Shown here piece after piece: positions 1-7,443 of a stretch of DNA of 64,000 nucleotides (position 1 is its first letter; each line of letters starts with the position of its first letter). Both the position numbers and the translations under genes were made by a program. Source of the stretch: Hyphococcus sp. (GTDB taxonomy: Bacteria > Pseudomonadota > Alphaproteobacteria > Caulobacterales > Parvularculaceae); assembly GCA_021776415.1 (NCBI GenBank), contig JAJFFY010000008.1, positions 17,656-81,655 on the forward strand, read 5' to 3'. Below the pieces are notes generated by a model. That model was not told the DNA's origin. It did no database searches and saw nothing but the letters and a program-made list of their open reading frames with translations.

Positions 1-1
1 G

Positions 2-505
2 GCGCGCGATGTCATGGCCGTGTTGCGCAACAAGCCGGATGCGCCCGGAGATTTATGCGCAAGGGCGCTTATGCTGGCCGGAAAAGTGCTTGAGTTTGAT
101 CCAGAGTTGCGGGGCGGCGCCGGACGGGCGCGGGCGCAAGAGCTGCTTGATTCCGGCGCCGCGCTCGCCGCGATGGAGCGCATCATTGCCGCGCAAGGTG
201 TAGCGCCAAAGCAGTATCAACTTGGCGAAATTACGACTGAGATCAAGGCGCCGCGGTCGGGGGTGGTTAGCGCGATGGATTGTTATCGTATTGGCCGTAT
301 TGCGCGCCTTGCCGGTGCGCCGATGGGCAAAGGCGCGGGATTGGATCTGTTCAAAAAAATTGGCGACAAAGTCAGTGCAGGCGACGCGCTCTATCGTATC
401 CACTCCTGCTTTAAGTCGGATTTTAACTTCGCCTTGAAGATGGCGGAAGAAAATTCCGGTGTGACGATTGACGCGAAGACCACCTCCGATGAGGCGGTGG
501 GATGA
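2..505 (+). CDS. Thymidine/AMP phosphorylase family protein, 3' part
   Basis: The gene enters from the left edge, so its N-terminal glycosyltransferase domain is outside the window and only the last 167 residues are seen. The reading frame is open from base 2. The text matches the C-terminal region of pyrimidine-nucleoside/AMP phosphorylases, with the EIKAPRSGVVSAMDCYRIGRIARLAGAP stretch split here as EIKAPRSG and GRIARLAGAP, followed by GAGLDLFKKIGDKVSAGD. These enzymes split a nucleoside or nucleotide with phosphate to give a base and a ribose phosphate. The stop codon overlaps the start of the PRPP synthetase (ATGA), so the two are translationally coupled; this suggests the released sugar phosphate and PRPP are metabolically linked. 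Whether it is a true thymidine phosphorylase or an AMP-phosphorylase-like paralogue cannot be told without the N-terminus. Confidence 0.85.
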   Translation, partial: ARDVMAVLRNKPDAPGDLCARALMLAGKVLEFDPELRGGAGRARAQELLDSGAALAAMERIIAAQGVAPKQYQLGEITTEIKAPRSGVVSAMDCYRIGRIARLAGAPMGKGAGLDLFKKIGDKVSAGDALYRIHSCFKSDFNFALKMAEENSGVTIDAKTTSDEAVG

Positions 506-1398
506 AAAATATCTCCATCGCGGCAATGCCCAATGATATTCCTTCCGCGCGACGGCTGGCGATGGCAATGAATATTGAGTTTGCACCGATTGAACTACGC
601 GATTTTCCCGATGGTGAAACCTTGGTGCGCGCCAGCGACGCGGCGCGAAAAACCATCCTTTATTGTTCACTCAATGACCCGAACGAAAAGCTGGCGCCGC
701 TGGTGCTGGCAGCATCTGCGTTACGTGATTTGGGCGCAGAAGAAATCATCCTCGTCGCACCATATCTTTGCTATATGCGGCAGGATAAGGCCTTTCATAG
801 AGGTGAGGCGGTCTCGCAACGTGTGATCGCCAAGCTGCTGTCGCCATGGATTGATCAACTGGTGACGGTTGAGCCGCATCTGCATCGTGTGAAAGACCTC
901 GGCTCAGTGTTTCCGGATATCAAATCGATATCGCTTTCGGGGGCGTTGCTGCTTGCGGAGCTTATCGACCGCGATGGCGCAAAGGAAAATATGTTGCTGG
1001 TCGGACCCGATCAGGAGGCCGGCGCCTGGACAAAGGCGGTCGCGGAGAGGGCGCAACTCCCCTATGTCATATTGACGAAAAAACGCCTTGGTGACCGTGA
1101 CGTCAGAATTGCTCTTCCGAAAGAGGTCGCCGTGAGAGGAAAGCATGTCTGCCTTATCGACGATGTCGTATCTACCGGCGCCACTTTAGCTTTTGCAGCG
1201 ATGCTATTGCGAGAACAAGGGGCGGCGATGATAGAAGCGCTGACCGTCCATGCGCTTTGTTCCAGTGAAGATTTAAAGCATCTTAAGGCCGCCGGTATTA
1301 CGCGTCTGCGAAGTACGGATACGGTTTGCCATAAAACCAATGCGATCAGCATCGCGCCTATGCTGGCGGGTGCGCTTGTTCAGGAGTTAGGCCGGTGA
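502..1398 (+). CDS. prs: Ribose-phosphate pyrophosphokinase (PRPP synthetase)
   Basis: A 298-residue cytoplasmic enzyme that makes PRPP from ribose 5-phosphate and ATP. It shows the expected features in order: an N-terminal domain with RDFPDGETLVR, the flexible-loop region YLCYMRQDKAFHRGEAVS, VEPHLHR, and the PRPP-binding loop CLIDDVVSTGATL near residue 220. It is shorter than typical Prs proteins of about 310 residues and probably is an accessory paralogue rather than the housekeeping copy; that is inference from context. The ATG overlaps the upstream phosphorylase stop, and its own stop overlaps the GTG of the next gene (GTGA), so three genes form one tightly coupled operon. Confidence 0.88.
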   Translation: MKNISIAAMPNDIPSARRLAMAMNIEFAPIELRDFPDGETLVRASDAARKTILYCSLNDPNEKLAPLVLAASALRDLGAEEIILVAPYLCYMRQDKAFHRGEAVSQRVIAKLLSPWIDQLVTVEPHLHRVKDLGSVFPDIKSISLSGALLLAELIDRDGAKENMLLVGPDQEAGAWTKAVAERAQLPYVILTKKRLGDRDVRIALPKEVAVRGKHVCLIDDVVSTGATLAFAAMLLREQGAAMIEALTVHALCSSEDLKHLKAAGITRLRSTDTVCHKTNAISIAPMLAGALVQELGR

Positions 1399-2996
1399 AA
1401 ACCACAATCAAATTCTGCGGCGCCGCCGGGACAGTGACTGGATCATGTTACAGGATACGGCATGATGAGCGGAATTTCCTGATTGATTGCGGCATGTTTC
1501 AGGGGTCGAAGACGCTGAAGGCGCTCAATTATGACAAATTCCCGTTCAATCCGGAGAGTATTGATTTCGTTCTCCTAACCCATGCGCATATGGATCACAG
1601 CGGGTTAATCCCGAAGCTGATTAAAAATGGTTTCATGGGAAAGGTGCACGCCACCGAAGGCACGCGCGATCTATTGTCGTTTATGCTGCCGGACAGCGGC
1701 TATATACATGAGACTGAAGTTGCTTTCCTGAACCGCCGAAACCGGCAGCGCGGCATGGATGATGTTGCGCCTATTTATACGCAAGCCGATGCTGAAAAAT
1801 CTATCACTCGGTTTGATAATGTTGATTATGAAGAATGGCGCGATTTAGGAGAGGGCATTCGAGCCCGCTTCTGGAATGCCGGTCATATTCTCGGTGCGGC
1901 TTCGATAGAACTCGAACTGTCGCGAAAAAACACAAGCGACAAACCTATTCGCCTTCTCTTTTCCGGTGACATCGGTCCGGAGCATAAGCTGTTTCACCCA
2001 GATCCTATCGGTCCGCGCAATCTCGATTATCTGATATGTGAGGCGACCTATGGCGATCGGTTGCGCGAAAATTTGAAACCATCTGAACGCAGACAACGTC
2101 TTGGGCAAGTTATCAATCAAGCGTTGGCTGGCGAAGGCGTGTTGGTAATTCCGGCATTCAGCGTTGAGCGCACGCAGGAGTTACTTGCAGATATCAGTCT
2201 CTTGATGAGACAGCAGTCAATAAAAGAATCCATTGTGTTCCTGGATTCGCCAATGGCGATTCGTGCAACCCGAACCTTTGCACGCCACACCGATAGCCTC
2301 GAAGATATTGGTAAGAATGGAGATCTGTTTGAAAATGAGAATTTTGTTTTTACGAAAAGCGTTGAAGAAAGTAAAAATATCAACATGTATAAAAGTGGTG
2401 TCATCATTATTGCCGCAAGCGGCATGTGTGACGCGGGACGCATTCGGCATCATTTAAAAAGGCGGCTGTGGGACCGAAATACAACCGTCTTGATGATCGG
2501 CTATCAGGCGCCTGGAACGCTGGGATCGATCTTGTTGTCGGGAAAAAAGGCGGTTCACATACAAGGTGAAGACATTAAAGTTCGCGCGCATATTAAAAAA
2601 CTTGATATATATTCCGGCCATGCTGATGCGAATGGATTGCAGGAATGGGTGCTGAACCGCCTGCCAATTCATCGAGCTGTTTTTCTTACCCATGGTGAGC
2701 CCGGCGCGCTTGAGGCGTTGCAGAAGCGATTGATTGATGCGGGCTTATCGTCGGATCATGTTCTAATTCCGAATCTGGACGATGAATATGAGCTGACGAC
2801 GACAACGGCTTTAAAGCAACGACCCGATCACAAGCCTCGTTTGGCAGTCGTTGCGGCCGCAAAGTTGGATTGGCACAATGATCTCGCTCAGCTATCCCTC
2901 GATATCCGTGAGGAACTTGAAAATGCTGCAGATGAGAAATCAAAACAGAAGATTTTACGACGATTGCGCAGGGCGCTGGATACTGAGGGCGCTTAA
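1395..2996 (+). CDS. Metallo-beta-lactamase/beta-CASP nuclease family protein
   Basis: A 533-residue cytoplasmic protein of the metallo-beta-lactamase fold with a beta-CASP domain, the architecture of CPSF73-like RNA nucleases. The metal motif HAHMDHSG lies near residues 60-67, FSGDIG near 193-198, and the beta-CASP block VLVIPAFSVERTQELL near 250-265; THGEPGALEALQKRL sits near 430. The last 90 residues are charged and helical. Start is GTG at 1395, overlapping the prs stop. Members of this family cut RNA; its coupling to a nucleoside phosphorylase and PRPP synthetase suggests RNA-derived nucleotides are recycled, but that is inference. Its stop overlaps the stop of the convergent lon remnant. 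Confidence 0.85.
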   Translation: MKTTIKFCGAAGTVTGSCYRIRHDERNFLIDCGMFQGSKTLKALNYDKFPFNPESIDFVLLTHAHMDHSGLIPKLIKNGFMGKVHATEGTRDLLSFMLPDSGYIHETEVAFLNRRNRQRGMDDVAPIYTQADAEKSITRFDNVDYEEWRDLGEGIRARFWNAGHILGAASIELELSRKNTSDKPIRLLFSGDIGPEHKLFHPDPIGPRNLDYLICEATYGDRLRENLKPSERRQRLGQVINQALAGEGVLVIPAFSVERTQELLADISLLMRQQSIKESIVFLDSPMAIRATRTFARHTDSLEDIGKNGDLFENENFVFTKSVEESKNINMYKSGVIIIAASGMCDAGRIRHHLKRRLWDRNTTVLMIGYQAPGTLGSILLSGKKAVHIQGEDIKVRAHIKKLDIYSGHADANGLQEWVLNRLPIHRAVFLTHGEPGALEALQKRLIDAGLSSDHVLIPNLDDEYELTTTTALKQRPDHKPRLAVVAAAKLDWHNDLAQLSLDIREELENAADEKSKQKILRRLRRALDTEGA

Positions 2997-3137
2997 ATGA
3001 GCGCTGCCGCTAGCGCGTCATCGACAGTTTCAATGTGCTTGATTTCAAGTTGATTTCTTGCGCTTTTCGGGATGTCATCAAGATCTTTTCTATATCGGGC
3101 CGGAAGAAAGATAGGCTTAATTCCCGCTCGCGCAGCC
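2993..3137 (-). pseudogene. Remnant of a Lon-type ATP-dependent protease (C-terminus only)
   Basis: Reading the minus strand gives 48 in-frame codons ending in TAA: QAARAGIKPIFLPARYRKD, then LDDIPKSARNQLEIKHIE and TVDDALAAALI. This is the conserved extreme C-terminus of Lon proteases (AxRAGIKxxxLPxxNxxDLxxIP). Everything upstream is missing because the coding frame runs straight into the terminal repeat of an insertion sequence at 3138. The gene was convergent with the metallo-beta-lactamase gene, with overlapping stop codons, so a protease gene once completed this cluster. No start codon or catalytic residues remain. The match is short but covers the whole fragment without a gap. Confidence 0.8.
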
Positions 3138-3171
3138 TGTCCCTACCATTTATTAGATTCTGGCGTATTCA
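3135..3171 (+). repeat. 37-bp terminal inverted repeat, left arm
   Basis: This stretch is a perfect reverse complement of 3455-3491. It contains the last codons and stop of the transposase fragment, read on the minus strand. Confidence 0.9.
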
Positions 3172-3488
3172 TGATGTAGTCCACCAAGATGTGACGCTGA
3201 TATGATAGCACCTGAAGTTGAAATTGATCTCGAAATAGGTGCATTTTTCTCCAAGCTGAGGTGCGTGCGCGAAACATTATTATAGTTGGCATAAGCTTTC
3301 AGCACACGGTGTAAATGCGCCGCATTCAAGACAATGATGTGATCAAGACATTCCCGCCGGATAGAGCCGATGACGCGCTCGACATAAGCATTCTGCCACG
3401 GGGACCTTAGCGCTGTTGGGCCATCCCGAATGCCAAACACACGCAGTTTCGCTTTGAATACGCCAGAATCTAATAAATGGTAGGGACA
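3138..3488. mobile_element. Internally deleted insertion sequence (351 bp) inside lon
   Basis: The segment starts TGTCCC and ends GGGACA, and its ends are perfect inverted copies of each other. Between the ends only the C-terminal third of a DDE transposase is left. No target-site duplication is visible: the four bases on each side, agcc and ggcg, do not match as a direct repeat. The left end cuts the lon remnant. The right end is followed by about 70 bp of unassigned DNA before the ROK kinase stop. The element cannot move by itself. Confidence 0.75.
3153..3454 (-). pseudogene. Truncated DDE transposase (integrase core, IS481/IS3-like)
   Basis: About 100 residues of a retroviral-integrase-type transposase remain. 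Diagnostic text is GIRDGPTALRSPWQNAYVER followed by VIGSIRRECLDHIIVLNAAH; the Glu of VERVIGS fits the third catalytic acid. The natural C-terminal signature GGLHHEYARI and stop are present. The first two catalytic aspartates and the helix-turn-helix region are missing. An open frame continues into the right repeat, but that part is repeat sequence and not transposase. Confidence 0.8.
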
Positions 3489-3491
3489 GGC
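3455..3491 (-). repeat. 37-bp terminal inverted repeat, right arm
   Basis: Perfect inverted copy of 3135-3171. It abuts the truncated transposase coding sequence directly, so the 5' two-thirds of the element has been lost between this repeat and the DDE core. Confidence 0.9.
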
Positions 3492-3559
3492 GATGAAAAA
3501 CTTTAAACTTCCAGCTAACAAGCTGATTCAAGAATGTCTGGCCACATCCTAAATTTTGC

Positions 3560-4444
3560 CTAGGCGTCGGTTTGCGTTTGAGCCAACAGAAAACCTCCCC
3601 AACTTCCAGCCTCATCGCCTTGACCTGCGCCAAGGATGGTTTCCGGATCAAAGGGAATGTAGCCCGCATTCAACACCCCTGCATGCCGTCTCGTTGCAGT
3701 GAGGATATGCTCGTTCTGCATGACCCCTCCGCCCATAACGATGGCGTCAGGACGCAGCAGCAGCGAAATTGAATGGCAAAGTTGGCCGAGATAATAGCCA
3801 ATGACATCAGTACCAATATCACTTTCTTGCAATTTCGCGGGATCGCCAAACCGATCCCATATAGCTGGTGCGCTCGCGAGCCCTTCGAGGCACGACCCAT
3901 GAAAAGCGCAGGTTCCCCTGAAATCGGTATCCGCCGGATGGAGTGTAACACCGATATGGCCGAACTCAGGGTGCATCGGTTTGCCTAAGAGCTTGTTGTT
4001 GGCAAAAGCGCCAACACCGATTCCTGTTCCGACGGTTATATAGGCTGCAGTTGAGGCGTTGCGGGCTGCGCCCCATTTCATTTCTGCCAACAGCGCCGCA
4101 TTTACATCCGTTTCAATAGCGACCGGAACCTGCAACCCTTGCTCAAATAACCTCTTCAAAGGTGTATTCGACCATCCATCTTTCGGTGTTGACAGGATTG
4201 TCCCATAGCATTCTGACGCGGTGTTGACATCTAACGGACCGAAGCTGGCTATTCCGATAGCAACTATCTGGCCGCCTAAATTTGCCGCCGATTCCCGAAA
4301 GAACGACACGCACGCTTTGATTGTCTCGTTGGGCAACGTTGTCGGCACGCGCGTTCGTGCAAGCACCTTCCGTTCTGGGGTTGCGAGAAGGCACTTAAAA
4401 GTTGTCCCGCCGGCATCGATGCTTCCGATCAGCTCAATTCCCAT
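3560..4444 (-). CDS. ROK-family sugar kinase (fructokinase-like)
   Basis: A 294-residue ROK kinase that phosphorylates a hexose with ATP in the cytoplasm. Seen motifs are the N-terminal phosphate loop GSIDAGGTTFKCLLA, the ROK signature region ITVGTGIGVGAFANN with HPEFGHI, and a zinc-binding CAFHGSC cluster typical of ROK fructokinases and glucokinases. I place the start at the ATG at 4444, ten bases after AGGAC; an open frame extends 19 codons further upstream without ROK similarity. It is divergent from the MFS carrier, and a LacI-type operator motif lies between them. With the clan-J glycosidase nearby, fructose is the best substrate guess. Confidence 0.85.
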   Translation of the reverse strand: MGIELIGSIDAGGTTFKCLLATPERKVLARTRVPTTLPNETIKACVSFFRESAANLGGQIVAIGIASFGPLDVNTASECYGTILSTPKDGWSNTPLKRLFEQGLQVPVAIETDVNAALLAEMKWGAARNASTAAYITVGTGIGVGAFANNKLLGKPMHPEFGHIGVTLHPADTDFRGTCAFHGSCLEGLASAPAIWDRFGDPAKLQESDIGTDVIGYYLGQLCHSISLLLRPDAIVMGGGVMQNEHILTATRRHAGVLNAGYIPFDPETILGAGQGDEAGSWGGFLLAQTQTDA

Positions 4445-4517
4445 TTTATCCAAAGTCCTCGTTAATCTCGAATCTGGACGCTGCAAAACTCTCTTTTGCA
4501 TACGAGTATGGCGTTTT

Positions 4518-4527
4518 CAATCGTTTG
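4518..4527 (+). promoter_or_regulatory. Putative LacI-family operator (kinase/carrier intergenic)
   Basis: CAATCGTTTG in the 120-bp divergent region between the ROK kinase and the MFS gene. The same core occurs in front of the TonB receptor and between the halogenase-like genes. Its CG centre and near-dyad symmetry fit LacI-family operators. Binding by the regulator at 13290 is inferred. Confidence 0.55.
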
Positions 4528-4564
4528 CATTTAGTGTATCGAATCCTTGAAAGGGAAGGTCAAC

Positions 4565-5839
4565 ATGAAAAATACAAGCTTTGGCGCGACAACCCCGAAG
4601 GGGCACCCCGTCGTCGTCGCCCTCACCTATTCAATGTTTTTCATGTTTGCGATGACCACGGATGCTGTCGGGGAGATTATTCGGATTGTAAAGGCGGAGA
4701 TGTCGTTAACGAACACTGAAGCAAGTTTGTTCCACTGGGCGACGATGATCGGTATTGCCTTGAGCGGCATGCTCCTAGGCTTTCTCGCTGATCGCATTGG
4801 GCGCAAGAAAACAATCATTTTGGGGCTTAGCCTCTACGGCGGCGCCAGCGCCCTCTTCGCCGGATGGGCGTCTTTTTCTTGGTATTTGTCACTACTCTTC
4901 GTCAGCGGTCTTGCTATTGGCGTGTTCAAGACGGCGATACTCGCCTTGATCGGCGATATCGCTACATCGACATCGGATCATACGCGACGCATGAACGCCA
5001 ATGAGGGTTTTTTTGCGCTCGGCGCCATCGTCGGCCCATTACTGGTTACGACGTTGGACAAGCAGGGTCTTTCGTGGGTCTGGCTATATTTGATCGCCGC
5101 CAGCATGTGTGCGGTCATGATTATAGCCGCTGCGTTAACCTCCTATCCAGAGTCAATCGTCGAAGCCAAAGCGGTTTCCGTTGATAAGGGATCCGCTGAT
5201 CAACGGTCGGGGCTTCTGACATCCATTTCCCTGATTGGTAATCCTTACGCGCTAGGATTTTCATTTGCTATTGCTCTTTACGTTGCTTGCGAAGTATCGA
5301 TATTCGTTTGGGCGCCCACTCTTTTTGCTGACTATGTTGGGACGAAGTCGGCAATGTGGATTGCAACCTATGCAGTAACAATTTTCTTCGTTCTTCGCGC
5401 AATAGGACGCTTCGCTGCGGTCTGGCTTCTTGGCGTTGTCGATTGGAAAATTGTGATGGTTCTATTTACTGGCGCGATTTGCGCATGCTTTGTCGCCAGT
5501 AGCTTTTTGGGCAAGGATGCTGCTGTGTTTTTCCTGCCGCTTTCCGGCCTGTTCATGTCGATGATATACCCAACCCTCAATTCAAAGGGCATCAGTTGCC
5601 TGCCAAAGGCGCGGCATGGCGCGGTCGCGGGATTAATTTTATTTTTTACCGCTATTTCCGCCGCCTTTGCACCACTCGCCATGGGTTATGTAGCTGACGT
5701 CACTGGGGGCGGGAACATGCAGGTCGGCTTTTACCTTGCTACCGTGTTTTCAATTCTCTTACTGCTCTTTAGTATAATTAATCTCGTTCTAGATCCTGCA
5801 GGGCGCATTCTAGCGTCGGCCGATCAATCGGAATATTAA
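4565..5839 (+). CDS. MFS sugar transporter
   Basis: A 424-residue inner-membrane carrier of the major facilitator superfamily with about 12 hydrophobic segments. The loop between helices 2 and 3 carries the family signature GFLADRIGRKKTIILG, and GRFAAVWLLG marks the second half. I start it at the ATG at 4565, preceded by GGGAAGG; the frame opens at a TTG 18 bases earlier. It is divergent from the ROK kinase and nine bases upstream of the glycosidase, so carrier and hydrolase should be co-transcribed. The natural cargo is probably a small fructoside brought into the periplasm by the TonB receptor; this rests on context alone. Confidence 0.85.
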   Translation: MKNTSFGATTPKGHPVVVALTYSMFFMFAMTTDAVGEIIRIVKAEMSLTNTEASLFHWATMIGIALSGMLLGFLADRIGRKKTIILGLSLYGGASALFAGWASFSWYLSLLFVSGLAIGVFKTAILALIGDIATSTSDHTRRMNANEGFFALGAIVGPLLVTTLDKQGLSWVWLYLIAASMCAVMIIAAALTSYPESIVEAKAVSVDKGSADQRSGLLTSISLIGNPYALGFSFAIALYVACEVSIFVWAPTLFADYVGTKSAMWIATYAVTIFFVLRAIGRFAAVWLLGVVDWKIVMVLFTGAICACFVASSFLGKDAAVFFLPLSGLFMSMIYPTLNSKGISCLPKARHGAVAGLILFFTAISAAFAPLAMGYVADVTGGGNMQVGFYLATVFSILLLLFSIINLVLDPAGRILASADQSEY

Positions 5840-5847
5840 TTTATTTT

Positions 5848-6978
5848 ATGACCCAACAACGCCCCATACTTGTGCCAGCGGCTTCTACTGCCATATTTCA
5901 AAACGGCATCGTTCATCCAGACTTGTGGTTGTGGGATGTTTGGACGGTAAGGGATGGAGACCAGCTAAGGCTGTACACGCTCGCCATAAACAAGGTTGAC
6001 GCGCAAGGACGCAATACGTCTCCAAAAACTCGTAATGACTATCCGTTCCACATTCGGCATTTTGTTTCCGCCGACAAAGGTGAGAGTTGGCGCGATCTCG
6101 GGGCATTCTTCGCGCCTTCGCAGGATGGAGACGGTGGTTATTCGCGCAACATTTGGAGCGGGTCGATGCATAGGGTGCATAGCCGGAATTTCGTATGCGG
6201 CTTTACCGGCATTCGTGAGCAGGACGAAGCGCGCCCCTTCCTACAAGCGATCTATCTTGCGAACACTGAATCGCCGTCAGAACTGGCGTTTCCTCCTCAG
6301 ACCGCGCTCTCGTGTCCGTCGCGAGATTATGATCTCATTCGTGAGCAGGGGTATTATCTTGGTCCAAGAGACAAATTAGGATCGGCTCAAGGCGAGGAAG
6401 GCGGTCCAATCTTATCATGGCGAGACCCATTTGTTTATGCCGAAGGCGACGACGTTTTTGAAGTTTTTTGGGCAGCCAAGGTTCGTCCAACGGAAGGCGC
6501 CGTCGCGCATGCGACGGTTCAGCGCGCAGGAGCCGGCTTCGAAATCAAGACCCTTCACCCGCCAATGACTCTGCCCGATGGGAATTTATTTACTCAGGCT
6601 GAAGTGCCCAAGCTTTACAAAGATGGACGGACTGGTTTGTATTTCTTACTGATCTCAGCGTGCACACGCATCAGTGAAATGCAGCCTGAATCCGAAGTCG
6701 AAAAGGTCTTGCGCCTTTATGTTGGGCCAACATTTCGCGGTCCTTGGACCGGAGCGTTTGCTGAAGGGCATAGCATGATCAAAGGCGCCGAATTTTTATT
6801 CGGCGGTGTTATTGAGGAAATTGATACATCGACAGGCCGCCTAAATTTACTATCAGCGTATACGGAGTATCATTCTGAGGCCTTGCAATTGACCGTCGCG
6901 CCTTTGCGTACGATCTGTATAGACCCCTCCTTACAGTCTAATGTGAAAATATTGGAACTACCTGCGACAGTTGGGTAA
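5848..6978 (+). CDS. Cytoplasmic clan-J glycoside hydrolase (GH68/GH32-like)
   Basis: A 376-residue protein with the five-bladed propeller signatures of the GH32/GH68 fructan-active enzymes. WLWDVW near residues 27-32 fits the nucleophile motif WDxW, IWSGS near 102-106 fits the GH68 WSGS motif, WRDP near 190-193 is the transition-state stabiliser, and QAEVPKLY near 250 supplies the candidate acid/base Glu. There is no signal peptide, unlike secreted levansucrases, so it should act on an imported substrate such as sucrose or a short fructoside. It follows the MFS gene by eight bases. The ribosome site is weak (GGAATATT), consistent with coupling. Hydrolase or phosphorylase activity cannot be told apart here. 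Confidence 0.75.
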   Translation: MTQQRPILVPAASTAIFQNGIVHPDLWLWDVWTVRDGDQLRLYTLAINKVDAQGRNTSPKTRNDYPFHIRHFVSADKGESWRDLGAFFAPSQDGDGGYSRNIWSGSMHRVHSRNFVCGFTGIREQDEARPFLQAIYLANTESPSELAFPPQTALSCPSRDYDLIREQGYYLGPRDKLGSAQGEEGGPILSWRDPFVYAEGDDVFEVFWAAKVRPTEGAVAHATVQRAGAGFEIKTLHPPMTLPDGNLFTQAEVPKLYKDGRTGLYFLLISACTRISEMQPESEVEKVLRLYVGPTFRGPWTGAFAEGHSMIKGAEFLFGGVIEEIDTSTGRLNLLSAYTEYHSEALQLTVAPLRTICIDPSLQSNVKILELPATVG

Positions 6979-7443
6979 TTGGAATCTAATCAGACTATCT
7001 TGTTTCGGACTAATGGCCTGAGCAAACGCTGTCCATGCGTTTACCTTCTGTATCCTCATTGGCGGATATCGTTAGGCGCCAAGAACGCTAATCCTGGCCT
7101 ATTAGGTAGAAAAAACCAGCCTTGGTTTTGCGAGTGATATTAACTACGCGCGCAATATTTTGTGCAAAAAGGGCGACTTCCTGCCAGTCAGTTCCTTTTG
7201 GTCGGCTGTAGCTGATATGCGGTTGTTAGCAGAATCTGTCGGTAGCTGCTTACACAGCATTTCTTATGTGTAACCTCTTTGCAACATAGCTTTGGGATTA
7301 TCAACGCCTACTACAAACGATTGTAATATGCATATTGCAATCGTTTGTGAAATCGGTTTTCCTCCAGTCCCAAACCCTCGCGTTGAGGTAATTTTTAGGG
7401 CGAGACCTTGGTTCTATAACCCCGAAAGGGAAAGGGAGGAAAA
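6979..7443. other. Intergenic control region before the TonB receptor
   Basis: 465 bp without a convincing gene. The right half holds a 36-bp palindrome, listed separately, and a strong ribosome site (GGGAGG) seven bases before the receptor ATG. In the left half a short frame reads like a worn coding remnant around 7170-7250, but I could not assign it. Confidence 0.6.
7313..7348. promoter_or_regulatory. 36-bp palindrome with two LacI-type operator cores
   Basis: An uninterrupted dyad centred between 7330 and 7331; 17 of 18 base pairs match, the only mismatch being T7324/G7337. Each arm carries an operator core: CAAACGATTG at 7314-7323 and CAATCGTTTG at 7338-7347, 24 bp apart centre to centre. 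It lies about 100 bp before the TonB receptor start. A paired operator bound by two LacI-family dimers is the simplest reading. Confidence 0.65.
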
